Assembly (NCBI GenBank): GCA_021399445.1
Contig: JAJTUQ010000006.1
Span: 1,240,001-1,304,000 of the forward strand
Source: Xylogone sp. PMI_703
Lineage: Eukaryota; Ascomycota; Leotiomycetes
Length of the DNA stretch: 64,000 nt
Direction: 5' to 3'
Shown: positions 35,001 through 46,500 of the stretch, piece after piece
Position numbering within the stretch: position 1 is the first letter of the stretch
How the letters are laid out: each line of letters starts with the position of its first letter
Translations under genes and position numbers: made by a program
Notes under the pieces: generated by a model
What the model was told of the DNA's origin: nothing
The model's input: only the letters and a program-made list of their open reading frames with translations
Database searches by the model: none

Positions 35001-35979
35001 CCCAAGCATTCGCTTTCCCAGGGTCATCGCCCTCTCGCTATATCTCTGTGCCAGATGGAAGTTCTTGATTGAACATTCTGATCTAACAATCTCCAACAAC
35101 TTCCATCGTAGCAAATAATGCTTATGGCTGTGACAAATATCATGGATAGCTTGGTCGGTGAGGGCCATCGCGATTGAGTATGACTCCAGCAGACCAACTT
35201 TGGAAGGCTAGGTAAGAACAAAAGCAAAAATCGAACAGGAAATACCGAAACCTGCCGTGATGTCTTTTGGAAGATCTGTTACACCACATGGACAAGATGC
35301 AGCCTCCGGCTTCTTTCAGTACGTGTCTCGTATTGGTTCCGTTGCTTCTCCCACAATGCTCATATTCAAGTGTCTGCATCTCTGCTATATGGATGTCTCA
35401 GGGTCGTCCCAGCGGAAAGCTCCTCGGTGGTATTGCAGATCGTCGCCAACGAATTGTGTTCTGTTATGGCTTAGAGGGCTTGCATTCTAGCACGACGCGA
35501 TCTACGCCGCAAGTGCCTTCTGGACAACATCTAAACCCTGCTTGAAAATACGTGCATCATTGTACGTACCGTAACTATTCGTAGCACATCATTGCGGCGT
35601 CTCTAAAGAATCGAATCTCAGATGTCGATATCTAGACCCCATTCTTGAATACCGCCCCTACAAGTAACTTCATCGGATGACCACCCGGACCCCAGCAACA
35701 CCTCTTTGTGGGCCTTGATCCACTACTTGGCGGTAGCTTCAGGTACTCCGAAACCTAGAATCCACACAAAATCCTAGCACATGGAGCCCTTATTAGATCA
35801 GCCTTTCCGGACCTTGTCTTCTTCGAATCAACTTTCTTCCGTGTCGTTTAGGGCATCCATATCTTTGTGCCCTCTCAACTGTATTCCAATGAAACCGATG
35901 TTTGACATTCAGTAGTACACTATGACCCAATGTAACCGGCATCTTCTGATATAGAGCTTAGTGGGAGCGCTCCTATGCG
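31262..35979. other. Gene desert, 4.7 kb
   Basis: No convincing gene on either strand. The first 2 kb are A/T-rich; 33.5-35.5 kb is more balanced, with several overlapping frames under 145 codons (33553-33816 minus is the least implausible) but no family match. No terminal repeats or transposase fragment could be recognised. A TTCT microsatellite sits at 32003-32034. The last few hundred bases hold the F-box gene promoter. Confidence 0.55.
32003..32034. repeat. (TTCT)n microsatellite
   Basis: Eight uninterrupted copies of a 4-bp pyrimidine unit in the gene-poor region. Confidence 0.85.
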
Positions 35980-37509
35980 ATGAGCATGTCTGATGGCAGG
36001 CAATCTTTAGCCCTAAGGCCCCGGGCTGAAATAGAGGATCTCATATCAAAACTACCGGATGAAGTGAAAATTATGATTTTCGACCATATATCTCTCGTCG
36101 ATGTCCAGAATCTCAGGCTAGCCTCGCTCTCATGGGCCCGTTTTGGAGGGAGGGGCCTCTTTCCTGGTGGAGTATTTATTCGACCACATAGAAGAGGCGA
36201 TATGTTTCGTCTTCTCTCTATATGTTCGAGACCGTGGTTAGTTGAACATATAAAGCGGGTAACCATTTACCTAGGCGATATGTCCATGCAGTCTCTCCGG
36301 TCTTTGCTGGTAGACCAGCGAAATCTAGCACCATTATATCCAAAATCAGCTTATGACGAGCTGATATATTTAATTGATAGACACGCAACTGGTGTGTATA
36401 ATTGGATGGAGCAGAAAGACGTTCATGGGACACTTCAACAAATCTTCATGAGAATGCCCAATCTGGAATCCGTGGCCACTGTGTCGAAGGACTTTCCATT
36501 TTGCGACCTGACTCCTGAACTGCAGAATTGTTGGATCACCGCGCAAGGTATAGCCCGGTATACGGATCCATTCTCTTTCCAGGTACCTGCACTTTCATTT
36601 CATGGTTATAGAGCAGTTTTGCAAGCTATGCGGTGCTGTGCGAGACCCTTAAAGAACATCGTTCTAGATAGTATTCCAGTCGAATGTTTTATGGATATGG
36701 AAACAGGCCCAAAATTGCCAAACGAGGTCTTTAGGATTAATAATACGCAAGCACGAAGTCCAGTATCAGACAAGATGAGAAATTTGGTAGCTAACGCCGA
36801 CAGCCTGAAAATTGGCTTCACTGGAAGATTTTCTCATTATTCATTCATGAGCTTCAATATCGCACTCACCATCACCAGTATTCTCGAATCAGCACAGCAT
36901 CTTCGTTTTCTGGATCTGACATGGTCAATGGAGAAACTTGCCTCGCCTCAGTTCCATACGGAATTCCGTGAATCCTTGACTAGCTGTGTATGGCCGAATC
37001 TAGAGCGCCTTTGGCTGACTGACCTGAAGCTGGATTCGTGGGACCTCTTGCCATTCTTGTTCAGGCATGCAAGGACACTACAAGATGTTCGGCTGGATAA
37101 CAGCGCCATACCCCACGAAGGAACCTCTTATTTCGAAATGCTTAAAGATATCAGAGATAGGCTGAGCTTGAGAAGGTTTGAGCTCGTCATCCATCCAGTG
37201 GCCTTTTTTCCACTGAGACTCCCGGATGGCCAGTGGCAAAATGTTCCTATCAATATGATAGGCCCGTCATCCTATAGGTCACATTCCAGAGTTTTAGAGA
37301 ATTATGTCCTTCGCCGCGAGGGTTGGCCGATGAAAGGTATTAACCCTAGTAATGTCGGTTGGGAGCAGAAGAAGAATGCACCGGTACCGGTACTGCTAGA
37401 GCCAGATCTTGATGTGGAGTATGGAAAGCACGTCTCTGTAAGATATGAGGAAAAGGATCAACGGGTGTGGATTCAGCCTATCGACGAATGGTTTAATAAA
37501 AAGGATTGA
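35980..37509 (+). CDS. F-box protein
   Basis: Intronless frame of 509 aa. The segment ISKLPDEVKIMIFDHISLVDVQNLRLASLSWARFG (about residues 22-56) is an F-box, which would bind Skp1 in an SCF ubiquitin ligase. The rest is typical of the large fungal family of orphan F-box proteins: leucine-rich helices (LRFLDLTWSMEKL, LERLWLTDLKL, LQDVRLDNSAI) that are LRR-like without clear repeats, and a C-terminal IQPIDEWFNK. Target unknown. The first ATG is at 35980; a second Met follows at residue 3. It converges with the LanC-like gene. Confidence 0.85.
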   Translation: MSMSDGRQSLALRPRAEIEDLISKLPDEVKIMIFDHISLVDVQNLRLASLSWARFGGRGLFPGGVFIRPHRRGDMFRLLSICSRPWLVEHIKRVTIYLGDMSMQSLRSLLVDQRNLAPLYPKSAYDELIYLIDRHATGVYNWMEQKDVHGTLQQIFMRMPNLESVATVSKDFPFCDLTPELQNCWITAQGIARYTDPFSFQVPALSFHGYRAVLQAMRCCARPLKNIVLDSIPVECFMDMETGPKLPNEVFRINNTQARSPVSDKMRNLVANADSLKIGFTGRFSHYSFMSFNIALTITSILESAQHLRFLDLTWSMEKLASPQFHTEFRESLTSCVWPNLERLWLTDLKLDSWDLLPFLFRHARTLQDVRLDNSAIPHEGTSYFEMLKDIRDRLSLRRFELVIHPVAFFPLRLPDGQWQNVPINMIGPSSYRSHSRVLENYVLRREGWPMKGINPSNVGWEQKKNAPVPVLLEPDLDVEYGKHVSVRYEEKDQRVWIQPIDEWFNKKD

Positions 37510-38136
37510 TGTTTCGGGAATTTGGATAATGATACCCTAAAAAATATAACTGAATTGGATGGGAATATAAACTTGGTGATTTTTACTCTGATCCAGCGAG
37601 TGTGATTCTCCCTCTGCTCTGTCTAGTCATTGAATGTGCATCTGTCGGCATCCTACCCCTCCTGTCTTTCGAACTGATCTCGTGTGCACATCAGTAATTA
37701 TTTTCTGGTTTGGATCGACTATCCAACGGCTTGCTTAGCAGCTCCGTACTTTCAGCGAATGGCTCTAGTGCCAGTGTTTGGACTACCTCGTCTACCGGAT
37801 TCTGTACTACGTTAAAATCATAGCTGTCGGGGTTTCTGCGTGTCTAAACTGAGATTCAACAGGACATCAGAGTCGTGCACTATACAGTCTTCAAACTGCC
37901 GCATATCTAACTGCTATTTCACCGACTCTCGTGTATAATATATAATTGCATTTTCTGAGCGAGCTTTACGCATTACTTGTGTCTAATGCATGTCTCACTT
38001 GCCTCCTCTTGGTAACCTTGATCATATGAAATATTCACCCTAGTAAATCAAAATGAAACAAACAGAAAACCAAGCTAAACTACATAATTGTATTGTGAAG
38101 GAGTCATCAGAACCAGCACCGTCCATTGACATCCCT
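37510..38136. other. Convergent intergenic region
   Basis: About 630 bp between the F-box and LanC-like stops; 3' UTRs only as far as I can see. Confidence 0.55.
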
Positions 38137-39258
38137 TCAGCTGTACCCTGGAATTCCACTAAGTCGACTATCAGTACACACAGTTGCCCAAAGCCAAGCA
38201 ATACCTCCCAGCCCGCTCCCCAGACTATATTTCTCTCCATAGCTTGCATCTTCAGTGAACCAGCCTTCCTCTATTCCTCTCGTATAATTTTCCAGTGTGC
38301 ATAGCTTCAGAAAAACCTCCCGCTGCTCGGGTGCCAAGGCAAGTGCATTACCAGCTATTCCGTGGCACAAGTTAGGAATTTTGCGCAAAAGACCCTTCTC
38401 CAAAATGCAATTTCTTCCTTTAGAAACGGCCTGGTCGATTTGACTATGGAGATTTGGAAAATGAGGCCGTAGAGCCAGCAGTGAGATGACCCAACCTCCA
38501 GCTCCATGACAGAACTGAACTAACTTTGTTCTCCCCCCTGGAAGGCTGCTTGGCCAGTTTCCATCCTCTACCTGGATAGATAACATTTCAGTAAGATAAC
38601 CTTCCATTTTCTCGGCAAATTCTGGATTCCATAGGATTATTTGTGTGAGAACACCGATTTCTCCATGAGCCGCCCCCAGATACTCCTTCCCATGCCAGTC
38701 CCATGGCGGGCCATCCTTCAGGATTGCTTTGATAACATCCCTGCCAAATGGTTCCAGAATTTCTTTTGAGTCTGGGAAATTCTCAAGGATCATGCGCGCC
38801 ATAGCTAAAGCACCAGCTTTGCCATTCCACCATTCATCGGAAGCCTGGTGATCGTGGGCAGTGACATCAGGTAGATATTTAACAAAGAGCTCAACAAATC
38901 GAATATCCTTGGTATAAGCAGCGCCTATAGCAAGATATGATAGCATCGCTGAAGACTGGCCACAATGTTTGGGAGATACATCATCCTCAGTTGGCTTTGA
39001 GTTGGCCAGATACTCGCCGCACCAATAGTTAGCAGATTTGCCCCTTATTATCAAAGAAGGGAATGCTTTTGATATTTGAAAGAATAGATAGGCTAATCCA
39101 GCTGAGCCCAGCCAGAAACCAGTACGCTTGGAAGGCGCTGGCGGGTGGTTTATCAATATAATATCTAGAAATGTCTTGAGTTCATCTTCAGGCGATACTT
39201 GGCTGTTTTCCAATTTATTCTCGATCTGATCCAACTGTAGGCACCGGGAATCTGACAT
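38137..39258 (-). CDS. LanC-like protein
   Basis: Intronless 373-aa member of the LanC-like family, the eukaryotic relatives of bacterial lanthionine cyclases; animal members add glutathione to dehydroamino acids in proteins. The alpha/alpha-barrel signature blocks are in the right order: GFWLGSAGLAYLFFQ (about 47-61), WWNGKAGALAMAR (143-155), EYLGAAHGEIGVL (192-204), LVQFCHGAGGWVISL (246-260), NLCHGIAGNALAL (296-308) and YSLGSGLGGIAWLW (344-357). The zinc ligands expected from LANCL1, the two Cys of the CHG motifs and the second His (Cys250, Cys298, His299), are all present. No signal peptide. The fungal substrate is unknown. Confidence 0.88.
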   Translation of the reverse strand: MSDSRCLQLDQIENKLENSQVSPEDELKTFLDIILINHPPAPSKRTGFWLGSAGLAYLFFQISKAFPSLIIRGKSANYWCGEYLANSKPTEDDVSPKHCGQSSAMLSYLAIGAAYTKDIRFVELFVKYLPDVTAHDHQASDEWWNGKAGALAMARMILENFPDSKEILEPFGRDVIKAILKDGPPWDWHGKEYLGAAHGEIGVLTQIILWNPEFAEKMEGYLTEMLSIQVEDGNWPSSLPGGRTKLVQFCHGAGGWVISLLALRPHFPNLHSQIDQAVSKGRNCILEKGLLRKIPNLCHGIAGNALALAPEQREVFLKLCTLENYTRGIEEGWFTEDASYGEKYSLGSGLGGIAWLWATVCTDSRLSGIPGYS

Positions 39259-39994
39259 GGCTGCTATTTCAGTTAGCTTGGGTTCAAATGTGGAAATATT
39301 GGTGCGAAATATATTCCCACCTAACTGTGGGCTCGACTATGCTCTCACGAGTATGCAAATGCAGAGGTGATGTCACATCACCCGATAGCAATTTATCCAT
39401 ATTAAAAGGTACAGTCGCTTTTTTACAACCTCAAGCTCGCTTTAGAGCAGTTCATCTGAGACTCTGGACTAAGTAGCAATAAACTGCATATATTGGTAGT
39501 GTTGGTATTTCGGATACTTGGAAGAACAGGTAGATGCCATAAGAGACGCATAGAACAAGGATCTGCAGCAACTACAACTTTCAACACAACTCGTACATAA
39601 CTAGCCTAAAGTTATCAAATACCGCCCTTACGCTTCTTACATAGTATTCTGATATCCCTACGATGACTAACACAAAATATTTTACAGCTAGCAGCAAATT
39701 TAATTTCAAGGAGTAGATTGATTTTAGAAGCTACTATGCCCAACGCTATCATTGAGGGTAGCTTTATCGAAGGATGGCAGCTACAATCACTCTGGAGGAG
39801 ATGTAATTAAAAAAGGTTCTAGTGTGCAGCCTCTAGACTTAGTTATTATCATCAATTTTCCATGATTGTTCCTGAAATCCGATTCTAAAATCACTTCCGC
39901 CAATCACAACTCTCTAGAATCCTGCGACGAGAGACCATATCCTTCACCCCAAGCTTTAGATTTCAGCAATTATAAGGTCTAGTCTGTAGCCAAT
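39259..39994. other. Intergenic region
   Basis: About 735 bp between the LanC-like start and the 3' end of the next minus-strand gene. A/T-rich, no feature recognised. Confidence 0.5.
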
Positions 39995-42460
39995 TCAGTA
40001 GCTTTTGCTAAAGAAGCTCGAGTTGCCTCCGTTAGTGGGATCGATTTCTCTTGGGAGTGCAGGTCTATAATTGCTTAAGCTTCTAGCTGATGAAGGATCA
40101 CGGTAGGCATAACTGAGTAAGGTACCGAATGCAGCATCCAGAAATGGAGCAGCAGAATCCGCAGTCGTCATACGATTCAATTCTTCAAATGTAAGAGGAC
40201 AGTTTTCGGTGCATGTGTCTGGTAGCTCAGATGGTCTATTAACTGATAACCATTGGCCGGCTTTGTGAACCTTCTCCATACCATTGATGTAATCATCTGC
40301 AGTCATGAAAAGTTGTCTTTGTCCGCTATAGAACCACTCATCAATCTCTGCAGCCTTCTGTATGGAAGCATGTTTCTCATGAGGCTCGAAATTCCCTATT
40401 GACACCTGCTCCATATGTTTTTGAGTATCGGCAGAAAGGAGCCTAAATTTTCCATTCATATCTCCTGGCAAGCTGAATGGATAATGTTTGGAGGCTAACG
40501 AGATTGGTAGGGTGTCTGAGATTCCTTTCTTGTCGGCAACTTCATGAACTGGTAAACCGATAGCTAATCCCTGTTCCTTGATACTATTAGTACAAGGAAG
40601 TGAAGCTGAAATTAAATTGTTGCGAGAGTTGAGTTGGGTAGCCTGGTCACGGTTGTATTGCCTTCCACCTGGCGGTCCCGCAGTGAGGGGCTGAGGGTAT
40701 CCGGATACCTGACCACGACTTAGAAACTTAGAGTAAATAGCAGATCTGTCGGCTTTGCTATATTGCTTGGTCGAAGAAAATGGAAGTGATTTCATGGTGT
40801 CCGCTAGCTTGTTATTGGAGCTGTAGAATGCTGTATCACGATTTTGTTGGTCACCCTTAACAAAACTCGCATTATTGCTGGCCATGTTCGAAATTGTACT
40901 ATTAAGTCTATCGGATTGATTGTCCATTGATAGGGGCAGTTTCTGAATGTTGTACTCGTAATTCGTGATATTTTTCTGCATGACATTATGGAAAGAGGAG
41001 GTTAGATAGCCCGCATTTTCCGTTGCAAGATCGTTTCCTGTGCCACAAGTGTTTCCATCCATTCCTAGTTCTTTCTCTACATTGTCAATAAGAGTGTGAT
41101 CACTCCTTCCGAGAAATTGTTTAATTAGTGCTGGTGTCTCTAGAGGAGACTGCGTATTTTGATATTGTGACCGCATAGCTGTGCCAGATCGAAACTTCGA
41201 TGGTGTTGATAGGTGACTCACTGGGGCGCGCCGATGAGCTGAAGAGAGTCCTGACATGGAATCTCTTGGCTGGAGATTTTGCAAAGATGAGCCTGTGTTT
41301 TGAGGATTCGTATGAGCGTAAACTATAGCGTTCTGTAAAGCAAAAGGGTCGTTTGATTGATAGTGGGACTCAGAGTTATGGTATGATGATGAAGAACCAT
41401 ACGATTTGCGTCCAGATACATCTCTATAACGTTGAATCCTATTTGGGGCAGTGAATCGAGGTGCAGAGTTCGGATCTACAAGAGATCCAACAGTCGTATA
41501 GGCAACCTTCTGCGGCGTGATGCTTAATGGTTCTGGTGAGTTATCTGATGCAGAAGCTCCTAGGACGTTCGAATTCCATTCCAAGCTATCGAACCATTCA
41601 TCATTATGAGCAGGCATATTCCTGTCTTTGTATTCAGTGCTGAGATGAGCCATTGTGATCATTAATTTCTCTGCTGAATTCTTGCGTTCAGCCGGCTGAC
41701 TTGAAGTAGCAGTCCCTATCACCTTTGATCTACCTGCCGAAGCTAAGTCGCCAAATAGTGATGGAGAAAAGGTGGCATCAAGTGGTGGTGATATCACTGA
41801 CATAAGTGCCGTAGGTAAGGTATTTATGGGTTTTGTAGATGTTTCTGTGTTGGGTTCACCCTCATGTTTTGAGGGAGAAGGTGCTATTGTTGCAACAGGC
41901 GAAGTTACTGGACTTCCCCCCTCACCTACACGTTTATTAGTAAAAGCATTGGAGGAGCCACGTTCCACATGCCTTTTCTTCTTTAGTATAATCTATAATG
42001 GTCCACGCGTATTGGGAGTGACAAGCATGTCAGAGAAGTCATCTCTCACTTTAATTTGGGAAGATTTTTGGGCACAATGCGAGGTGGACATTGTTGCTTC
42101 TGCAAACGTTTTGCTAGGTTCCCTGAGACATGCTGACGGTTGTGAGTTAAATAAACCCTTTGTTAGTCTATCTGTTATTTCACGTTGGACTGATTCTTTA
42201 TAAACAAAATTAGGGTCTTTCTCGTAGTCAAGACTCTGCTCCTGTTTCGGGGCTGGTCTGACTTGGATATGTCTGAAACTTGTCGCTCGAGGTCTAGAAT
42301 ATTGCGTACCAACAACTTTATATTTAAAATCTGTTCAAGTCATTAAAATACCATAAGTATCTTCAACATAGATCAGAATAAAAGTAGGTATAGGCCACAA
42401 GATAAACCAGGTCAACTAACTTGGACGGTCATAGGTAATCCTAGACTTAAGAGTACCCAT
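39995..42460 (-). CDS. Long, mostly disordered protein of unknown function
   Basis: Not recognised. Three exons: 42460-42421, 42330-42050 and 41992-39995, giving 772 aa. The first ATG lies in a 40-nt exon (MGTLKSRITYDRP), joined in phase to FKYKVVGTQYSRPRATSF. The second intron is 57 nt, begins GTGAGA and ends with the in-frame TAG that would otherwise stop translation; its removal joins QSSQIK to IILKKKR. Most of the protein is Ser/Asn/Thr/Pro-rich and probably unfolded. More ordered islands are EWFDSLEWNSN and the C-terminal block EIDEWFYSGQRQLFMTADDYINGMEKVHKAG, followed by FLDAAFGTLLSYAYRDP. A regulatory or scaffold role is only a guess. Divergent from the PPR gene. Confidence 0.72.
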
Positions 42461-43598
42461 TATCTTCGCCTAACATCTAAGCCAAAACTGTAGGAAAGAC
42501 TCTGTCCATGACAGACAAACTTGCAGATGAGTTCCTCCAATAGGGCTTCTATGAAATATGTTCCATATCAATTGCTTAATTGAGATCTGTGATTTGAGAG
42601 AGTCATATGTATACAGCTTAGTTCCCGATGGATGATGGATTGTATAGTCTCTAGGACTGTTATTAACCATATCGTGGTAAAGTAGCCCAAATTTATGACC
42701 TGTTTTAGAGTGTGAGAATCGCTTTAACGCTGCCTCCAGAGATGTGCGCTAATATTTCCTTCTTCACTATCCATAGAAGCAAGTGTATTCAGCTCGCTAT
42801 TATGGCCGAAACATGATCACGGTCTACCATGTAGAAGGCTGGTCCGGTGACTTGTCAAAAAGGAGCAAGAGTTTACAAACAAAATTCGTAGGCCATCAAG
42901 TTAGGTGCCGCCCAAACGTTCTCGATGGCCGTTAAGGCTAATAAAGATGATTGTGTATAACTTGCCCAGTGATATAACGCCGGGCCTATGAGAATTGGAG
43001 ACATGAAATGTCATTATATCTATGAAACTCATTAAGAAAAGAGAAAGGAAATTTGACTCAGTCTCCACCAGGAGATGGCCTACTGCTCGTGAAGTAGTCT
43101 AATAAGGATCTTGCCATGTATTCAACAGTAATCAAAAACGGCGATGAAAAAACCAGAAGGATCGGATTCAGTATGACTGTGTGGTGTCAATAATGAGTTT
43201 GGCTTTGACGACTACCTAGTAGCTAGACTCAAGGTTTAAGCATGATATATATTATGAGCTTCCGCTGTCAATATTCGGATCACAATTGAGGTATGTTCAT
43301 ACCATTACGATATCCATGGGCAAAACGGGGGGATCTTCTGGTCAATTATTGCTCGTGTAGTAGGCAATCTATGTTACGTGAGCAGTGGGGAGGGGAGGAA
43401 AGAACTTCGCATTCGGAAGTTACCGACCGCCGTATGTGGCCGTCGTCCCATTTCAAGACCTTAGAGCTTCCTACAGTTTTATCGTCTGATATATTATCCA
43501 GAGATTCTCAATGAACTTTTTCTTCAACCCCGTCCATATCTCACCATGCACTAGCATCGCCTCAGAGGATAATGGTTCAGCATTCCAATTTTATATAG
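42461..43598. promoter_or_regulatory. Divergent intergenic region
   Basis: About 1.1 kb between the starts of the disordered-protein gene and the PPR gene. It must contain both promoters. No coding content was recognised. Confidence 0.5.
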
Positions 43599-46500
43599 AT
43601 GTCAGCCACGCTCCCGGTGCCCTCAAAGGGTGCATTACGAGTACTTCGAAACCTTGCACTCGGGACATCATGTACAGTTGCTGTTGGAGCTGCAATACTG
43701 ACGGAGGATCGTCGCCGCCGAATTTGTGCTCTCCGCGAAGTACATGACAATGCTACCAAACTGAAATCATCGAGGAGTTACCACAGTGACGGCGCTGCTG
43801 TGGTAGAGTTGTTTGAAGAGAATGCATTGAAAGGCTTCGGGCTTATCCACACGAAGTCACAAGCACCTGCAAAGTCCCCACCACCGCTTCCACTCTCTGC
43901 ATATGATGTCCCAAACTCAAATCGAAGCAGTGAATTCCCAGAGCATCGCAAACATGCTCCCCGAAGCCTCAATGCGAAGCATTGTCCAGATGGGTATTCT
44001 CAGGCTTTTCGTGATCAAGAGGAAGTGAAGGACTCTGAAAAGACTCGCAAGCTAGATTTGCCCAGTAGACCCGTCGATTCTCGCGATGTTAGGATTCCTA
44101 GAGGTGTGTCTGATAGAAGTGGACTGTTAACTGAGTGGGAACGCTGTCGACAACATGGTGCTCTGCTTCCACAGGAAATTCCCGTCGGGTTAGAAACAGA
44201 AATTGATGACCGTCAAGGCAGGCTTACGCTTGATATTGTTACGCTCCTGGATAGTGCGGCCTCTTTACGAGGGTTTGGGAAGCATCATGCACTAGATGCT
44301 GCAGCAACTAGGTTTACTGAGACCTTTCTCGATGGCTTAGATATTCGACAGATTGGAGCACCTCTCTTGAGTGCTGCCATTCGTCTTTCCCAGGACTGTG
44401 TCTCCAAAGATCGGTTTCAAGCAGCCCTGAAAATACTCGAAACTTTTACGAGCCATCCTGTAGACGAAAACGTCTACTATGAACTTAGTCCGGGGCCCAT
44501 TATCCAATATCTCATAAAGAACCCCATTATGAAGACGAAGGCAAATGACCCGACCATAGCCACACAGATGCGGCAAGATTTACAGCGAGCTATTCGGCTA
44601 TTTCTGGTAAATTTTACAAACAAACCATTATCTATGCCTCCACAGATGGTCACTTTAGGTCAAGCATTATGCGAGGCTTCTTGTAACTATGGCTTGTATC
44701 ACTTAACAGACAAGATATATCACCGAATTATGGTGGGGCGAATGGAAGAATTTAATGGGGCGTTCAAATATCTAGTGATAGCGGCTCACGAGCAAGGTGA
44801 TCATATCTCAACCTTCAAATATTTCCAGAAGTATAGTTCAAACCCTCTTTTGGATGAGAGGGAGTTCTCTGATATTTTCAAAAGGGCGGCTTCGTCTGTC
44901 TTGAATCTTGGTGATATCAATAAAGTGGAGAAGTTTCTAAATCTTTCTCAAGCCACTACAAGTTCTAGGGCATGGAAAATGCCTACAACTACATTACTCC
45001 AGCTTCTAGGGCATCATTGGAGAAGCGGACATGATCTGGAAAGAACTCGAGGTCTATTTGATAGCCTTGAGACTTCTGTTCATTGGAGCGAGCGTCCAGA
45101 AGCTCTTTATGCGGCTATCATACAATTCTGTGTTGAAGCCGGAAGCGAAGCAAAAGCATCGGAATACCACGATAAATTGATGAGGCTATTCCCTGATTCT
45201 CTACCTAATGTACGCATTAGTGGGCACTTTGCTCTTGCAAAGGCTATGCGGGATGACTGGAACGGGGTGCAATCAGATTTTGAGAAAATTTCAGGATATT
45301 CCACGGACCCGACAGATTCAAAGACTTGCAGTGAAATATTTGTCCCTATTTTGAAGCTTTTTGCTACAAAACATCAAATCAAGGACACAGAACAGTTTCT
45401 GCAATATTTCGTTGATCATTTTAACATAAAGCTGAACCTTTATATGTCAAATATCATGGTTGATGCATATGCTAAAGCTGGAGATACAGATTCGCTCTCA
45501 AAGTGGATACAATATGCTGTTTCTAATGGATGCCCATTTGATTCGGTGTCCTTCAACATCATTTTGAATAATTGCCATAATAGATGGAAGTTCACGTTTG
45601 ACGATTTAAATCAGCTTTTTAAATACGTTCGACAAAACCTATCTGGTTATGCAGAGGGACTCATCAATAGTGACACCGTTTTGATGATGCGGCGTATTGC
45701 CGTTACTGAACATGCGGGTAATGCCCCTGCACTTGCCTCAATAACTGCACATCTTGGCCTGCAGCCGGAAGGTACTCACGCTTTTGATTGTCGGCGACTG
45801 CAGCAGAAAATGACGGAGGCTTTTGCGGCAAATGAACCGGAAAAGGTGCTGGTGTTATACAAGGAAGCCTTCATACACCAAGATGTTCGAACGGATCCCG
45901 AGCTTCTTGCTACAGCCGTACAAGCGTCTCTCTGGATCCATGGCAGTGATGTCAGTCCAGCGATGGGTCTACTTGAGCAAGCCAAGCAATACGGCTGTAA
46001 AGACATGAAAGCAGGAATTGTATCTATATTCATGCATGAGCTCTCTCGAGTGGGAGCCAAAGATCTTGTGGAATCCACATCTACGTTTGTCTTTCGTGAG
46101 ATAAAAGACCGTGGCATTCCAATTCCAATCCACGTTGTTACTCATACCGTCAATATCTTGGTTAAAACTCACCGATATGAGGAGGCACTGGAATTTTGGA
46201 ATTCAATATGTTCTTCACTTGTTGATCCTTCTTCAGTGAACCTTCCTACCTTAACCGTCCTTCTTAGTGCGCATATCGGGCTTAGACACAGTCGAGGAGT
46301 TGAATGGGTTCTCGATGCTGTGGTTACAAAAGATATAACTCCAGACAAACAATTCATCCTGAACCTCAAGAATGCTAGACGTGGTATAGCTAAAAAGATT
46401 AAGGTAGCTATGATGCATGGCGAGAATCCTGGATATGATATTCTCACGTTCCGATCGACGCTCGAGAAATCTCTTCAACAAGCTCTGGCCATTCGTGCCG

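Noticed and set aside
41993..41995. Premature stop making the 40-42 kb gene a pseudogene
   Set aside because: The TAG is the acceptor of a normal 57-nt intron, and frame is open on both sides.
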